From Guadua angustifolia (lineage: Eukaryota > Streptophyta > Magnoliopsida > Poales > Poaceae), in contig JAYEVE010000391.1 of NCBI GenBank assembly GCA_036346375.1, positions 186,001 through 250,000 on the forward strand: DNA of 64,000 nt. The letters are read 5' to 3'. Below the pieces are notes generated by a model. It ran no database searches. It was given only the letters and a program-made list of their open reading frames with translations, and was not told the DNA's origin. The first letter of the stretch is position 1, and each line of letters opens with the position of its first letter. Of this stretch, positions 21,554 to 33,133 are shown in pieces. Both the position numbers and the translations under genes were made by a program.

Positions 21554-22600
21554 AGCCACCACGTTTGCTCTCAAGGCTAGAAATTTCCATATTAATCGGA
21601 GGGAAAAAAAAGAAATATCTACTCCGTTGATTGCGTTGGGTCCAAATTATAACGGTTTAGATTAAAAGAAAGAGTTTGTGTCATGTACAATATAAGGTTT
21701 GTATCATGTATAATACATAAATAAATAAAATTTGTAATATAAAATAAAATAAAATCGAAATTTGATTTCTATATGATTAAAAGAAAGAGTCCAAGTACAA
21801 CAAGAAAATTTGGAACAAAAATATAATTAATAATCTAATTTCCATAGAAACATCAAAATAAAATTTAAATTTGGAATAAAATTTTAAAAAATTCGAATAC
21901 AAAAATAAAACATAATTAGCAATGTGATTTCCATAAAAACAACAAAATAAATCTGAAATTTAGAATAAAATTAGTAGTTGGATTTGAATACAAATTCCAA
22001 CATAAAAAACTAAAATTCAGAATGAAAAATAAAAAAAATGAGAATTTCATATCCATACGAACATCAAAATGAAGAGTTCATATCAAGTATAATAAAAAAC
22101 CAAAATTCCACATAAAAATAAAATAAAAGTAGCAATTTAAACTCCATATGAACATCAAAATAAAAATAAAATTCAAAATAAAACTAAATTAAAAATTAGT
22201 AATTTGATTTGTATACGAATACCAACCTAAAACTACAATTTAGAATAAAAATAAAATAAAATTTGCAATTTAATTTCCATACTAATTCTAAAGTGAAATA
22301 AAACAAAATAAAAATATACCAATTGGATTTGGATACGATTCCAACATAAAACTAAATTAAAAAAATCTATATGATGTATATATGATCCAACAATACACAA
22401 ATATAATTTAGAATTCAAATAAACAAAAAATGCTAATTTGTTTTGCACAAGAATTCCAATTCAATTTCCATATGAATTTCTAAATAAAATCCATAATAAA
22501 TATAATCCAGCATAAAAATTAAATAAACATTAGCTATTGGATTTATGTATGAATTAAAAAACTAAAATTTGGAACAAAAAATAAAATAAAAAGAGAAAAG
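21554..22600 (+). repeat. AT-rich Helitron-associated repeat, copy 2
   Basis: Starts with the GC-richer 'CCACCACGTTTGCTCTCAAGG' type lead, then the GGGTCC..ATTATAACGG motif, then the degenerate A-rich motif series. It has no insertions and so gives the empty-site reference for elements F (near 21640) and A (near 22075). It extends further than copies 1 and 3. Confidence 0.65.
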
Positions 22601-23599
22601 CTAAAGTCGAAGAAGCCAAAAGCCGCGATAACGAGTGGTGTGTGTCTACATTGTTGAAGAAGTCAGTAGCAAAAAAAGCTTGATGATGGAGAGATCACGA
22701 TAGAGAGGAGATAAAGCTTTGCATAGAAAACGAGCTACTGAGGATATATATATCCATTGAGCAGCTAGAAATGTGGCATAGTTGCTGAGGTACATATGGA
22801 TATTGTTAGATAATGACTAAAACAAACATGCTAGCATCATAGAAGATAGGAGGTTGTCGCGTTAGTGAAGAAGCAACATCATTGAGTTGACAAACATTGA
22901 ATAAGAGAAGCGGCTGATGTGGAACAAGTGTAAATCAAGCATATATAATATCTTATATGTTTATATGCATGCATGAATTCGTTTGGATCAAAACAAGTTA
23001 CAAAAACCTCAAAGTAGAGATGACACTACTCTATGGAATAGACTTGAGGCTACTGATGAGAGCATGACTGGTGTTCCCTGTAGGGATAAACAATACTTGT
23101 ATATGTATGTATTGTAAGTTGATGTCGTAACGTTCAGCATTAAGTAATAATTGAAGAGAAATAGAATACAGTTATACGATAGAGTATTGCATTAAAAGGG
23201 TAGCAGTTGAGAGGGATCGATAAAAAAATTAGGCTTGCTATTATTGGCGGTTGAAGTAGAAAAGTTGTGAGGTGATCAATAAGAAATATAAGACATATGG
23301 TTTTATGGTGCAACTAGCGTGTGAGAAAAATACGTTCAAAGTAAGTCGTCCATGATATATCAGTGTATACATGAGCAATATAATCTAATACCATGTAAAA
23401 TAATCAACATATTACTTGAGATAAAATATAGGTACATATGTTGCATATATTTTGAAAAAATAGTTACTAACGAAGAAAGAACAGAGGTATATATCTATAT
23501 GATCTATGCAAGATGAAAAGTTGCTACGTTTCTAAGAACCCTAACAACTTATTATTCTTAATGATTTTCTTCCATGAAGATTTTTACTTTAGTTACATC
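22601..23599. other. AT-rich, unique-looking, no gene seen
   Basis: Lies between repeat copy 2 and the Helitron-like 3' end. There are no frames of note and no recognisable motif. It may be the body of the Helitron-like element that ends at 23776. Confidence 0.4.
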
Positions 23600-23776
23600 C
23601 CTTAAATTAAATTTTTCTTAAAGCATCTATTATCATTTCTAATGTTTATGATGTCTTAAAAATCTAAATAGTCTAAAAAATACTTCAATATATTCTCAAG
23701 CATATAAGTTATATCATTTTATACTACAAACTATTAAAAAAATCTAGCCGCGCAAATGTGCGGGTCACCCTGCTAG
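23600..23776 (+). mobile_element. Helitron-like 3' end (second copy)
   Basis: Matches 2990-3153. The hairpin CCGCGC (23748-23753) with GTGCGG (23758-23763), one G.T pair and a four-base loop, is followed nine bases later by CTAG (23773-23776) and then T. That is the canonical Helitron terminus. Relative to the first copy several stem positions change but stay paired or wobble-paired. Confidence 0.65.
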
Positions 23777-24433
23777 TTATAATATTAAAATAGATATAAA
23801 AGAAACCACCACGTTCGCTTTCAAGGCTAGAAATTCCCACATTAATCGAAGGAAAAAAGAAAGATCTACATCGCTGATCATGGTGGGTCCAGATTATAAC
23901 GGTCTAGATTAAAAGAAAGAGTTTGTGTCATGTACAATTAATACAAGAGTTTGTGTTATGTACAACTCAAGAGTTTGTATTATATACAATTCAAAAATAA
24001 CTAAAATTTAGAATAAAAATAAAATAAAATCAGAAATTTGCCATACGATTAAAAGAAAGAGTCCAAGTACAATAAAAATTTGAAACAAAAATAAAAGATA
24101 ATTAATAATCTAATTTCCTACTTAACATCAAAATAAAATTGAAATTTAGAATAAATTTTTAAAAAATCAAAATAAAAACAAAATATAATTAGTAATATGA
24201 TTTCCATACGAAAATCAAAATAAAACTTAAATTTATAATAAAAATTAGTTGTTGATTTGTATACAAATTTCAACATAAAACTGAAATTTGGAATAAAAAT
24301 AAAAAAGAAATTTGATTTCCATACGAACATCAAAATAAAGAGTTCACGTTAAGTACAATAAAAAACCAAAATTCTCTGTAAAAATAAAATAAAAGTAGCA
24401 ATTTGATTTCCATATGAACAACAAAATAAAAAT
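23777..24433 (+). repeat. AT-rich Helitron-associated repeat, copy 3
   Basis: Same motif order as copies 1 and 2, including GTGGGTCCAGATTATAACGG and the A-rich motif series. The match stops at about 24433, where sequence changes sharply to GC-rich DNA. Confidence 0.7.
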
Positions 24434-25080
24434 AGCCTAGGAACCATGCCACGTCGCCATTTTCGCGCGGCTCGGCTCGCGTTCGCACGGCTCGGCTCGA
24501 TTGGCTCTATCGTATGAAGCAATCTCACGAGCGACTTCCGTTCCGTCCCGTTCGATGCTTCTTGAAGCGCCACGGGATTGCCTCACTCTCTCGCCCTCGC
24601 CCTCCCCTCCTCGGCCATGCCCGCCGAACTCCAGCGCCTCCCTGTGCGATGAATCCTTGAGCTCTCCACGTCGCGCCCTTCTGGAGACCTCCGCGCGACG
24701 CGACGCGGCGTGGCACTCTCCCCACCTCGTTTCCTCCGCTCGCGGAGCCCTCGAGACCACACCACGTCTTCCTCGCATTCCTTCCCACCCGGGCGCCGCC
24801 GCCACTCGAATGGTGCTGGATTCCCGGAGCCATCCCACCCCACCCGCCATGCTGCCATCAGGCGACATCGCCCTCGCCGACGCGGCCGCACTGCCCCTTC
24901 CGCCACCGTCACAGCAGGAACCCGCGTCGTCTTCCCCGTTCCTCTCCCCTACCCGCGACAGCCCCGCCCAGCGCCGCCGCTCCAAGCCTCCGCATCCCGC
25001 GCCCGTGGACCAAAGTATGGGGGCCGCCGCTCCAAACTTTTGTTGTGGGCGACGGCGCACCGCGGTGATTTAGGTGAGTC
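24434..25080 (+). other. GC-rich exon-like block, unrecognised
   Basis: About 640 bases of GC-rich DNA with frames open on both strands (190 codons plus at 24501-25073, 207 codons minus at 24437-25060). Translations are Pro/Ser/Arg-rich without a recognisable domain. It ends in a donor-like TTTAG|GTGAGT near 25075. It resembles a grass 5' exon or leader and may have been captured from a gene other than RLT. I do not assign a protein. Confidence 0.4.
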
Positions 25081-26212
25081 CCTCCCATCTGCATATACGT
25101 AGTTGATGTACAAATGCTTGAAGCTATGGGTATTCACATCTTGGGTTCAAAACCCTAGCCAATTTTTTTAGCAAAATCTAAGGTTCCAGTGAAAAATTCG
25201 TTTGATGCAGTGCGATGGGGATTGTTGTTGATGATATTCTTAGGTGGTTGCCTACTCATCCGATAATTTCAGGTATGGCCTACAGTTCTAGGGGTGTTCG
25301 AGGCATTGCTAAGATGAGGCTCTAGGAAGATGTGTCCTGTTCAAGCGATTTTTAGACGATGGCCAGTGGTCACATGAGTTGCTTGTCCTGTATGCTCCAT
25401 GTGTATCCTCTGGGGCATCATTTTTTGGTGCAGGTTTTTGCTAGGTTTTGTTGTATGTAGTTCAATCGGAATGCTTGCAGGCGTCGCTAGGTTTTCATTT
25501 GCAATGTTGTTGCATCTTTTTTATTTGTGTATAGTGGATCAAAGTATTTGCACTCATGACAAAATTCGCTATGATTTGCAGTTATTTTGTGTCAGACCAT
25601 TCTCTTCAGCGCATGACTGTCTTCAGCTGATTGCATGTTATCATCTGAGAGCATCACATGATGATTTACGGAAATACAATTGAGCTAATCCCAGGATACA
25701 ATATGGCTGCCGAATCTTTTTTACTACTGCACTAATATGTGTATAAGACTATAAGGTGACTGTGGCGTAATGCATTTCTTCCATTTGCTACTTTCTTCTG
25801 CTGTCGTCAAAAGCAGCCTTCACAGAAAACTGATGTTGATTCCTCATATTGGTGCCTTTAGAAAGATAATAGTTACACTGCATGCAAAATATTAGTCTGC
25901 CTTTGTTTTCACTCTTCAGGCTAAACATATTGCTTCTCAAATATTTTCTGCGTCTGTAGTCCTATTTCTGTTGGCGTACATGCTTTGTTGATGCTTTGAT
26001 TATTTATAGAGACTATCGATCCAATCAATAATCTGCAAAACAACAAAGGACAAGTTATGTTATTACTATTTACTATATAGTTGGTGCTAGATCATCAAAA
26101 GTGCTTTCTTTGGTTTCAGGTTAATATCACAGAAAACGACTGGCTGCATAATGTAAAAAAGAAGTGTAGCTGCATAATGTAAAACAAGAAATTATGGTTT
26201 GTCCTTTTGCAG
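25081..26212. other. Intron-like sequence, no gene recognised
   Basis: T-rich, intron-like. Near 25110-25170 there is a B-box-like GGTTCAAAACC followed by a T run, which could be a SINE remnant, but no convincing A box accompanies it. No RLT-like coding sequence was recognised until 26213. Confidence 0.4.
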
Positions 26213-27637
26213 GAATGCTGAGACAATTTCCTACTGAAACTGTGAGGTTGAAGGTGCCGTTTTCGATAAAACCATGGACAAGTCTGAGGATAATATTGGA
26301 AATCTTTTGATGATACTTCCTGATCTTATTCTTCAACATTTTGCCCTTTTTCCCCACAAAGAATGGTTTGCAAAAGCTTTCAAGTTGTCCTTTTTTAAAA
26401 AAATGCTGCCCTACATATATCATCCAGAAGACATTTAGAAAATAGAGAAGACCAGCTGATATCTTGATTTGATTCTGTTACTACTACATATATTTCCTTT
26501 GGTGATCTTGTCTGAACAAACCGTCTTCTCCATGTGTTCACTGATTTATCTACATATGTTGTTTTCTTCCAAACAATTAATTATCATATTCTGAACTTGT
26601 TTCTCTTCAAAGCGCATTATATGCTAGAGTTGTTCATTAATTTTTAATGGAAGCTGTTGTTAATGTATTTCAGGTGTGGAAGTTCTTTATTGCCTTTGCT
26701 AACTTTCTTGGGCTTCCACCATTCACACTCGATGAGTTTGTACAGTCTCTTCATGACTATGTAAGTTATTGGCCCGGTCTATTATGTTAAAAGGGAATCT
26801 TGGTATGGTTTACTCTACTTAATACAAGGAGATGATGAGCCTGTGATTTGATGATATAGTGTTGTTTCTATGAATCTATACTATCTCCTACTTCTAGCAA
26901 ATATTGAATAAAAACTAAGACAGATATGACAATAGGCTTTTCCGTCTGTGGCATTTGTTTGTTCCTTTGAATGCTGATATTGGTAGTTATGATGTGAATC
27001 CAGTAAGTCTCTGCTTTGACTCTGCATGACAGTATCTGCCTCAGCTTGTATACAATTCATTCATATTGAAGTAGGCTAACAAGTAAAGGCTGAACTAAGA
27101 TCTGACTGTTGCATCATGCTTATGTTTTCAGAGCTTATATTTTATGTGTCATTTATAAGTTTGATAGCTGTATACTATAGCTGAATTTAAGCGTTGACTG
27201 ATATTCATTGGATAGGATTCAAGGGTGTTTTGGGGGAATTGCATGTCGCTCCGCTAAAATCCATCACAAAAGATATTGAGGATGTTACCCGGATTCCTTC
27301 AGTTGCTTCGGGGGTGAATCAGAGCAGTTCTGCTGATCCTGGAGGTGGACATCCACAAATTGTTAAAGGGGTGTGTGTGCAAATCTATTATTTTATGAAA
27401 TGCGGCTTTTGCTCTGTTCAAAACCAGTAATTTATATGTTATTTATATATTTTTTTAGCATTTCTGGTTTTTTATCGTTAGCCATATGCTTGGGGCTTCA
27501 ACATACTTACCTGGCAGCGCCACTTGAATTTTCTTACATGGCCTGAAATATTGTGGCTATTTGGTTTATCTGCCAGTTTTGGGCCTCAGTTAAAGAAAAG
27601 GAATGCTGAACATGTCTATTACCTTGATGATACTGAG
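26213..27637 (+). pseudogene. RLT-type homeobox-DDT protein fragment (four exons)
   Basis: RLT proteins are plant partners of ISWI nucleosome remodellers. Four exon-like blocks appear in the expected order. At 26213-26312 (after TTTTGCAG) the translation includes VRLKVPFSIKPW and then, one frame over, SEDNIGNLLM. At 26674-26760 (CAG to GTAAGT) it includes AFANFLGLPPFTLDEFV, typical of the DDT domain. At 27216-27370 it includes GELHVAPLKSITKDIEDV and GGGHPQIVKG. At 27482-27637 it includes YAWGFNILTWQRHLNFL and FGPQLKKRNAEHVYY, the WHIM-like region. Breaks: about one base lost near 26281, a donor that reads ATACTT instead of GT at 26313, and about two extra bases near 27225. The homeobox, start and C-terminal half are absent. 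A 24-base open block at 27970-27993 might be a remnant of a further exon. The RLT assignment is confident; it is clearly not functional here. Confidence 0.85.
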
Positions 27638-29470
27638 GTATTAACTATAGATAGTTTCTAATAAGGATATCTATACAATAGTTTTACCTTGGTAGTTATG
27701 TTATAATTATGTGCAATACTCTATTTTATGCTTAGTGATTTTTTTAGGAGGCATGATTATCTTGCGTGATCATAATGACATTTGTTATCAGTCTGTTAGA
27801 CCAAACACTGAGCTGAAACATGTATTTTTTATGATATGTGGGCTTCCTGCTCTTTTTTACTGATAGACAGTACATAGCTTATGATTTAGTTGAGATTTAT
27901 TTTCATCATACCTTTTCTTTTGAGTTGGAAAGAGTGTCTTGTTGAACAGCTCTTTGGTACTAATTTTAGGGAGATGGATGCATTCAGGGAAAGGTATTGC
28001 CATTTTCTTCCCTCCACATGATTATAGATTTGTGCATCATGCTGTTTACTTTATTTGCTTGTGATTAAATAATTGACCAGCTATCTCGTTCTTTGCTTGC
28101 CGCTTTGTATGTCTGCTTAGCCGCTTTCCCCTTCTCTTATCATGAAATTGCAGCTCCCAAATGTAGTGTACACTATTAATCTGATTTATGTTTAGGGAAA
28201 ATAATGTTAATATTCTATTTCTATTGTTAGGTACTAAGCTGCTACAGGCATCTGGATAGCACACTGCATTGGTGTTGATCCTTGTACTGTTTTATAGACT
28301 GATGAAAGAGAAAGAAGAGATATATGCTTAGCTTTTAGCAAAACTTTTGCAGCAGCAATATGCAATGGTAGAGACTTATTAAAATACACTTTTGTAGATT
28401 TGGTAACTATAGTTGTTCTAATTATTTGATATAGTTTCACATAGCAAGCACTAAACATTGGCAGTTGGACCTAGCTCAGATAAGAAATATATGACACGTC
28501 ATAGCCTTTTTTTCCCTTTCTTCAAGTTTTTTGTGCCAGGATAGAAAATTTAGAACTTGTATCATGGAACAAAACAGGTTTAAGAAGTGGTTCCTTCTAT
28601 CTTCTTAGTTACTACTTCATTTCCTCCTGCAGTGAAGGCATTATCTCTGAACAGGTCATTCTTGCAAATTTTGGTTTACAGACATTGCTTGAACATTGCA
28701 TTGTCATTTGTTTCGACTATCCTGTCTATGTTAGATATGTAAACGTTGTTGATCCTCCAATGAACAAAAAATGAGCTTAAGCTGCTTGCATTGCACTTAC
28801 TTTTAAAATGAACAAAAACATGAACACGAGTTGAAGTAACTTGAACATGACGTGTGGACGAGTCTTATTAGACATTGCTGTAAGGAGGTTAGTGGGTACA
28901 CATACTTTTTTGACATGTTTGTGGTTTTGCCTTGTTTTAGTACGACACTGCATTTGAGAAGCGAAATGTGTTGTTTGCTCTTGCAATTTCAAATTTAGTT
29001 CTAATTAATATTAGTATTTTTTTGTTTGTTTGATGAAGGCTAAAGAATTTAATTGTGCATTCAAGAAAATGGATTCAGTACACAAGTAAATATTGAAAGT
29101 GAATATAGCTGATTATTTTTTTAAATCTTAGTCATCATTATTGTTTTAAGAAAAAATAGAGCTACTATCACAGAAAATTAAAGCTTCTTTTAATGTGTTC
29201 ATCGTTTGGTTGGCTTGTTAGTTTCTCATTCAAGGTGAGGAGTTCATACTGTTAGTTCATACTAACCACCTTCCCATCATATTAATACCAAGATCGCATA
29301 CGCCATCTTATTACACCGATTTCGTTTTACAATCGTCTGCCTTCTACATATGTTCATATCATTAGATAAGCATACGTATTGCTACACACCAACGAATACA
29401 ACAAGAAAATTGCAACACTAACTATTAGTATCAACTTAGTCAGCAGCTTCGGATCTACACTAAATAGATA
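27638..29470. other. Intron-like and AT-rich sequence
   Basis: T-rich sequence without recognisable exons apart from the doubtful 24-base block at 27970-27993. Short frames on the minus strand have no conserved look. It continues to the Helitron-like terminus. Confidence 0.4.
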
Positions 29471-29532
29471 TATTTCATAAGCACATCTTGAAACGACACG
29501 CGCGGCGTATAATGCCGCGGAATGATTCCTAG
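29471..29532 (+). mobile_element. Helitron 3' terminus (different family)
   Basis: CGCGGC (29501-29506) and GCCGCG (29514-29519) form a perfect six-pair stem with a seven-base loop, followed nine bases later by CTAG (29529-29532) and then T. This matches the Helitron 3' rule. The sequence differs from the ends at 3153 and 23776, so it is another family. Confidence 0.75.
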
Positions 29533-29700
29533 TTATATACTATAATGGTCCATATATAGTAAAAAAATATTGATATATGGCGTACAAAATTTCATCAGCA
29601 ATGCTATGACTGCAGGCTTCACGTGTCACGAAATATTTTTCTATGTATAACTTGTTTAACATTAATTAAACTCATTTGGGATGTTCAAATGCAACCTAAT
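29533..29700. other. Flank between Helitron end and element G
   Basis: AT-rich, no gene. The last five bases, CTAAT (29696-29700), should be the TSD of element G. The partner copy would lie to the right of this window. Confidence 0.5.
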
Positions 29701-29865
29701 TGTGAGACCCCGTTCTGATGAACAAGAACCTCCATGTGATTACCGTATATTCCTCGGATCAAGAGCTAGCACTCACATGTTTACAACAATTGGAATCACA
29801 ACCACACCACAATTAATTACAGCGGAAACTAATATATAAAGAGAAGCTTACAAATAAAGAGATTA
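29701..29865 (-). repeat. G LTR, terminal segment
   Basis: Plus-strand TGTGAGACCCCG marks the LTR end (minus sense CGGGGTCTCACA). GATTA at 29861-29865 is the left TSD of element B, repeated at 42849-42853. Confidence 0.72.
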
Positions 29866-30409
29866 TGTAACATTCCGTTTTTCAAGTTCTTGAACTCGAA
29901 TTTCAAAATCCGAACCCGTGAAAATTTTCTCGAATTTAATTTCAGCTTAAATAGAATTTATAAAAGTCAAAAAGGATTTAATTTAAATAAAGTATAACTC
30001 AAATTAATCATTTATTATTTTAATTGGGTCCCTTGTGCTTCATTGGATTTTTCTGTATTTTTGGCAATTTTTCCGAATTCATTAGCTATTTATTGGAATT
30101 TATTGAAGTCTATTCGGATTTTCTGGTATTTTAAATTAAATCGGAAATTATTTTTTTTAATCTCTTTTCCTCACCGTTTGGGCCGATCTTCCTGTTCATA
30201 CGACCGCCCACCTCGCTCACTCCGGCCCCGCCCACCCAAGCGTTGTCACCAAAGAAACCCTAACTGCTCAAACCATCTCATCAAAACCCTAAGCACCAAA
30301 ACGTTTTACCGTTGATCATCGATCCTACTAGAGGCTACGCTACCGCCAACCAAAACTCAGCGCCGCAGCGACATCCTCAATTCCCGTGTCGTTTCACGCC
30401 TCCCGAGGC

Positions 30410-30417
30410 TATAAAAA
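30410..30417 (+). promoter_or_regulatory. TATA box, B 5' LTR
   Basis: TATAAAAA in the context GAGGC before and CCCTTCCCG after, at the AT-rich to GC-rich transition. It is repeated exactly at 40115-40122 in the other LTR. Confidence 0.75.
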
Positions 30418-31984
30418 CCCTTCCCGACTTCCGTGCGGCGTTCGCCACTCCGCGCCGCACCAGCCGACCCTAGCTACACCTTCTGAGACGCCGCCGTGTG
30501 GTCAGTAGTTCTCGCCGGAGTTCGCATCACTTCCCGAGACTTCACCGCCGTATTTCTCCATCGCCGGTGAGTTTCCGCCGGACTTTTTGGTACCAACGAG
30601 TTCACCTCATTCTCCTCTTTCGGATTCACTGACTTTTGGGTTCGATCCGCAACTCCTTCGCCTCGGCCGTGCTTTCTTCCCCGCCTCCGGTGGTTAGCGC
30701 CGTCGTCTCTGTCGTCCACTCCTTCGAGTCTTCATCGCCGTCAGATCTTCCTTTGACGGCTGGATACCTTCAAGTATACACGGTAAATCCCTTTTCCCGA
30801 GCCAACTGCCTGTCATCTTTTGCAATCAACGTGTTGCCATGTTGGCGCTTCGTGTCTTCCACGTGGTCGCCACCTCCGCACCACGGCACGCCACGAGTTG
30901 GCCACTTCACTGCCGTAGCTTGCGTGGTTGCCACCTCATCTCCATGTTCACACCAGCCCACCACGTGCACGCTTTGTCATCGCCATGTGATGCCACATGG
31001 CTGCCTCAGAGCGCCACATCACCATCATGCGATCCCTAGCGCTTATGTGGTTGCCGCGCGAGCCACGCGCACGCCACATCTTCGCCATGTCACTGCCACA
31101 GAACGCGTGTCCGCCCAGTCACCGTAAGCCATGAACCGAGTTCACCTCGCCCGTGTCAATGACGCCTGGGCCCCACATGTCAGCCGCATGATTTTATTCC
31201 CTTTTTCCGGTGAGTTTTTCCCGAATTTCCGAACTCAGCCAATAGCAGCACGACATTTGTCACCCCTTAATCATTTTCCTGATTTTCTTCCCATTTAAAC
31301 TTCGGGAGCCCCGTTCTCCTCCGTTCGAACTCCGATTTGAACGATTCAAATTTCTAAATTCATATAAAATCAAGATCTATCTGTTGGTATCATTTTTATG
31401 AATTTTTGGATTTTATTTATTTCGGTTTTATTTATTTTGCCTCGTTTTATGGTGCAAGGTAGATTTGCGAGCGGTTGAGCAAGAGGAGTATCCAATGGAG
31501 GCTACAAAGAATGGAGAGGTGAAGGCAAGTCTCCCTTGACCATGTTGAACCCAAATTTATGAAATGCTATTTTGCTTTTAAATTATTGCATGCTATTTGA
31601 ATTATGAATTGTATTTTAACGTTATTTTTAAATGCTTAGTTAAATGCCAAATTGTTATAACCACATTGATATTCATGTTGACAACCATTGACACCCTAGG
31701 AAAACTAATTCATGTAGTTAATGGTAATTAATCTTGCTATGGGAACTAGAGAAAATGCTTAGCCATGCTAAATCACGCCAGATCTTACCAATATGGAAAT
31801 TCTTTCATTTTGACTCAAAAGTGATTTATGGAAATGGTGGCAATTGGTGTTGCCAAGATTGTGAAATGTATGGCAATTGGTGTTGCAGATTAATTTGAAA
31901 TTTAAAAGTGAAAAAAATGATTTAGACCGGCGGAATTGGTTGAATGGCGCGGATGCACAAAATTTTTGAATGTGATTGCCGCCC

Positions 31985-32374
31985 TAGTCAATTAAGGACC
32001 CGGTCATATGTGGACACCATGGGCCATGCTATACAAGACAACCACATGTCTATATGGGTACGACTGCTAAGTAATTTGCATGTATCGTTGTTTGGCTTCG
32101 CCAAATGGTCAGGCTTGGTTTGTGTTTGTCGACACTTGCAAGGCGCAAGAGGGCTTCGATGGGCGGGTAGCCCTACCAATGTGAAACCTTAGCGCTAAGT
32201 CAGAAGCAGTATATGCATTGTAAAGGCCTTGTCATGATCTCTCGCCAAGACACCAAAGAAAGTGTGTCAATAGCTTGGCGCAAGGGTTGATCATGTCGTG
32301 GGTAAAGTGTACCACTCTGCAGTAGTCTTTAAAACTACTTGAGTAGCCGTGTCCACGGATAAGGGCAAGCGTGG
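31985..32374 (+). other. Second structured block, B 5' LTR
   Basis: Contains CTTGC with GCAAG around AAGGC, CATGATC (near 32234) with GATCATG (near 32290), and CCGTG (32347-32351) with CACGG (32354-32358). The LTR2 copy is at 41706-42100. The related sequences in E and G keep these pairings with altered bases. Confidence 0.5.
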
Positions 32375-33120
32375 AACGCTTTCATATAGTAGATTTTCTA
32401 GTTTTTGGTTTTAAAATGAAAATGATGGATTTGGTTTAAACATGAAAATGTGGTTTGGGAATCCGCGAGCGGCTAGAGCTCACGGATGTAGTTTGGCGGT
32501 TGGAGCCTGCCAGGTAGTTGGAACCTGGAAATTGTTATATTTCAAGTTTAAATAATTATGCTATTTACATTTTGTTAAATGTCGCTTATTTAAAGTATTA
32601 CTTGTATTTAAATTTTAATTCGCTTATGCAAATGAACTATTATGCCATCCTTTGTTTAAAGCCATGCATTTAGTTATTTGCACCAAGTTTCCTAGACTTA
32701 ATAGTATGTTGCATACTCACCTCGCTTTTTATTGCAATGCTTATTCCATTAAGTAGATGATGAGGACAGGCTAGCTATCCAAGAGCTTGCATCCCATACC
32801 GACATTTGTGCTGGAGGCTATGAAGAGGAGGACGACTCGTTTTTCTAGGGAGCGACTCTCTCGCTTGCTGTGGGCACACCGAGTGGCTCGATTTTGTTCT
32901 ACATTTTTTGTTACTTTCACACTTAAGCCGTAAGGCTCCATACTTGTAATAATGTGTTGATGGATGTTATGTTGTTGCACTCTTTTGTTTATTATCGTTA
33001 TGAACTTTATGATATGTCCGTGTTATCATCATCAGAATGTGTGGTGCGCTTAGCTGCTCCTCGGACTAGCGGTTGAAACATTGAGGGGTTCGGATTTGGT
33101 AAATCCGGTCCTCACAGAGG

Positions 33121-33133
33121 TGGTATCAGAGCC
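33121..33133 (+). other. B primer binding site
   Basis: TGGTATCAGAGCC, four bases after the LTR end. Initiator tRNA-Met type. Confidence 0.92.

Larger units (their letters stand above)
23777..29532 (+). mobile_element. Candidate gene-capturing Helitron
   Basis: The right end is well supported (hairpin plus CTAG at 29501-29532). The left end is uncertain: it may be repeat copy 3 just after the previous Helitron's CTAG. Between them are an AT-rich 5' part, a GC-rich exon-like block and the RLT gene fragment, all readable in the plus direction, as is usual for host fragments in grass Helitrons. No TC start or flanking A was identified. An alternative is that the gene fragment is a degraded resident gene beside an unrelated Helitron end. 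Confidence 0.45.
29866..33116 (+). repeat. B 5' LTR
   Basis: Begins TGTAACATTCCG and ends TCCTCACA. It has an AT-rich start, a TATA box at 30410-30417, and a GC-rich leader (30420-31200) with a 163-codon frame at 30636-31127. That frame is nearly repeated in the other LTR (40372-40839), but only because the LTRs are copies; it has no recognisable domain. A GC-type donor (GAAGGCAAGT) lies near 31521. The structured block is at 31985-32374. Confidence 0.9.

Noticed and set aside
24437..25073. Long overlapping frames on both strands (190 and 207 codons)
   Set aside because: GC-rich composition opens all frames. Translations are Pro/Ser/Arg-rich without domains. Kept only as an exon-like block.
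25100..25170. Second SINE
   Set aside because: Only a B-box-like GGTTCAAAACC and a T run; no convincing A box or duplicated flanks.
29533..29700. Extension of the Helitron past 29532
   Set aside because: The hairpin plus CTAG|T at 29501-29533 fits a terminus well, and nothing Helitron-like follows.
30636..31127. 163-codon frame repeated at 40372-40839
   Set aside because: Repetition is due to the LTR pair. No recognisable domain, and it lies in the untranslated leader of element B.
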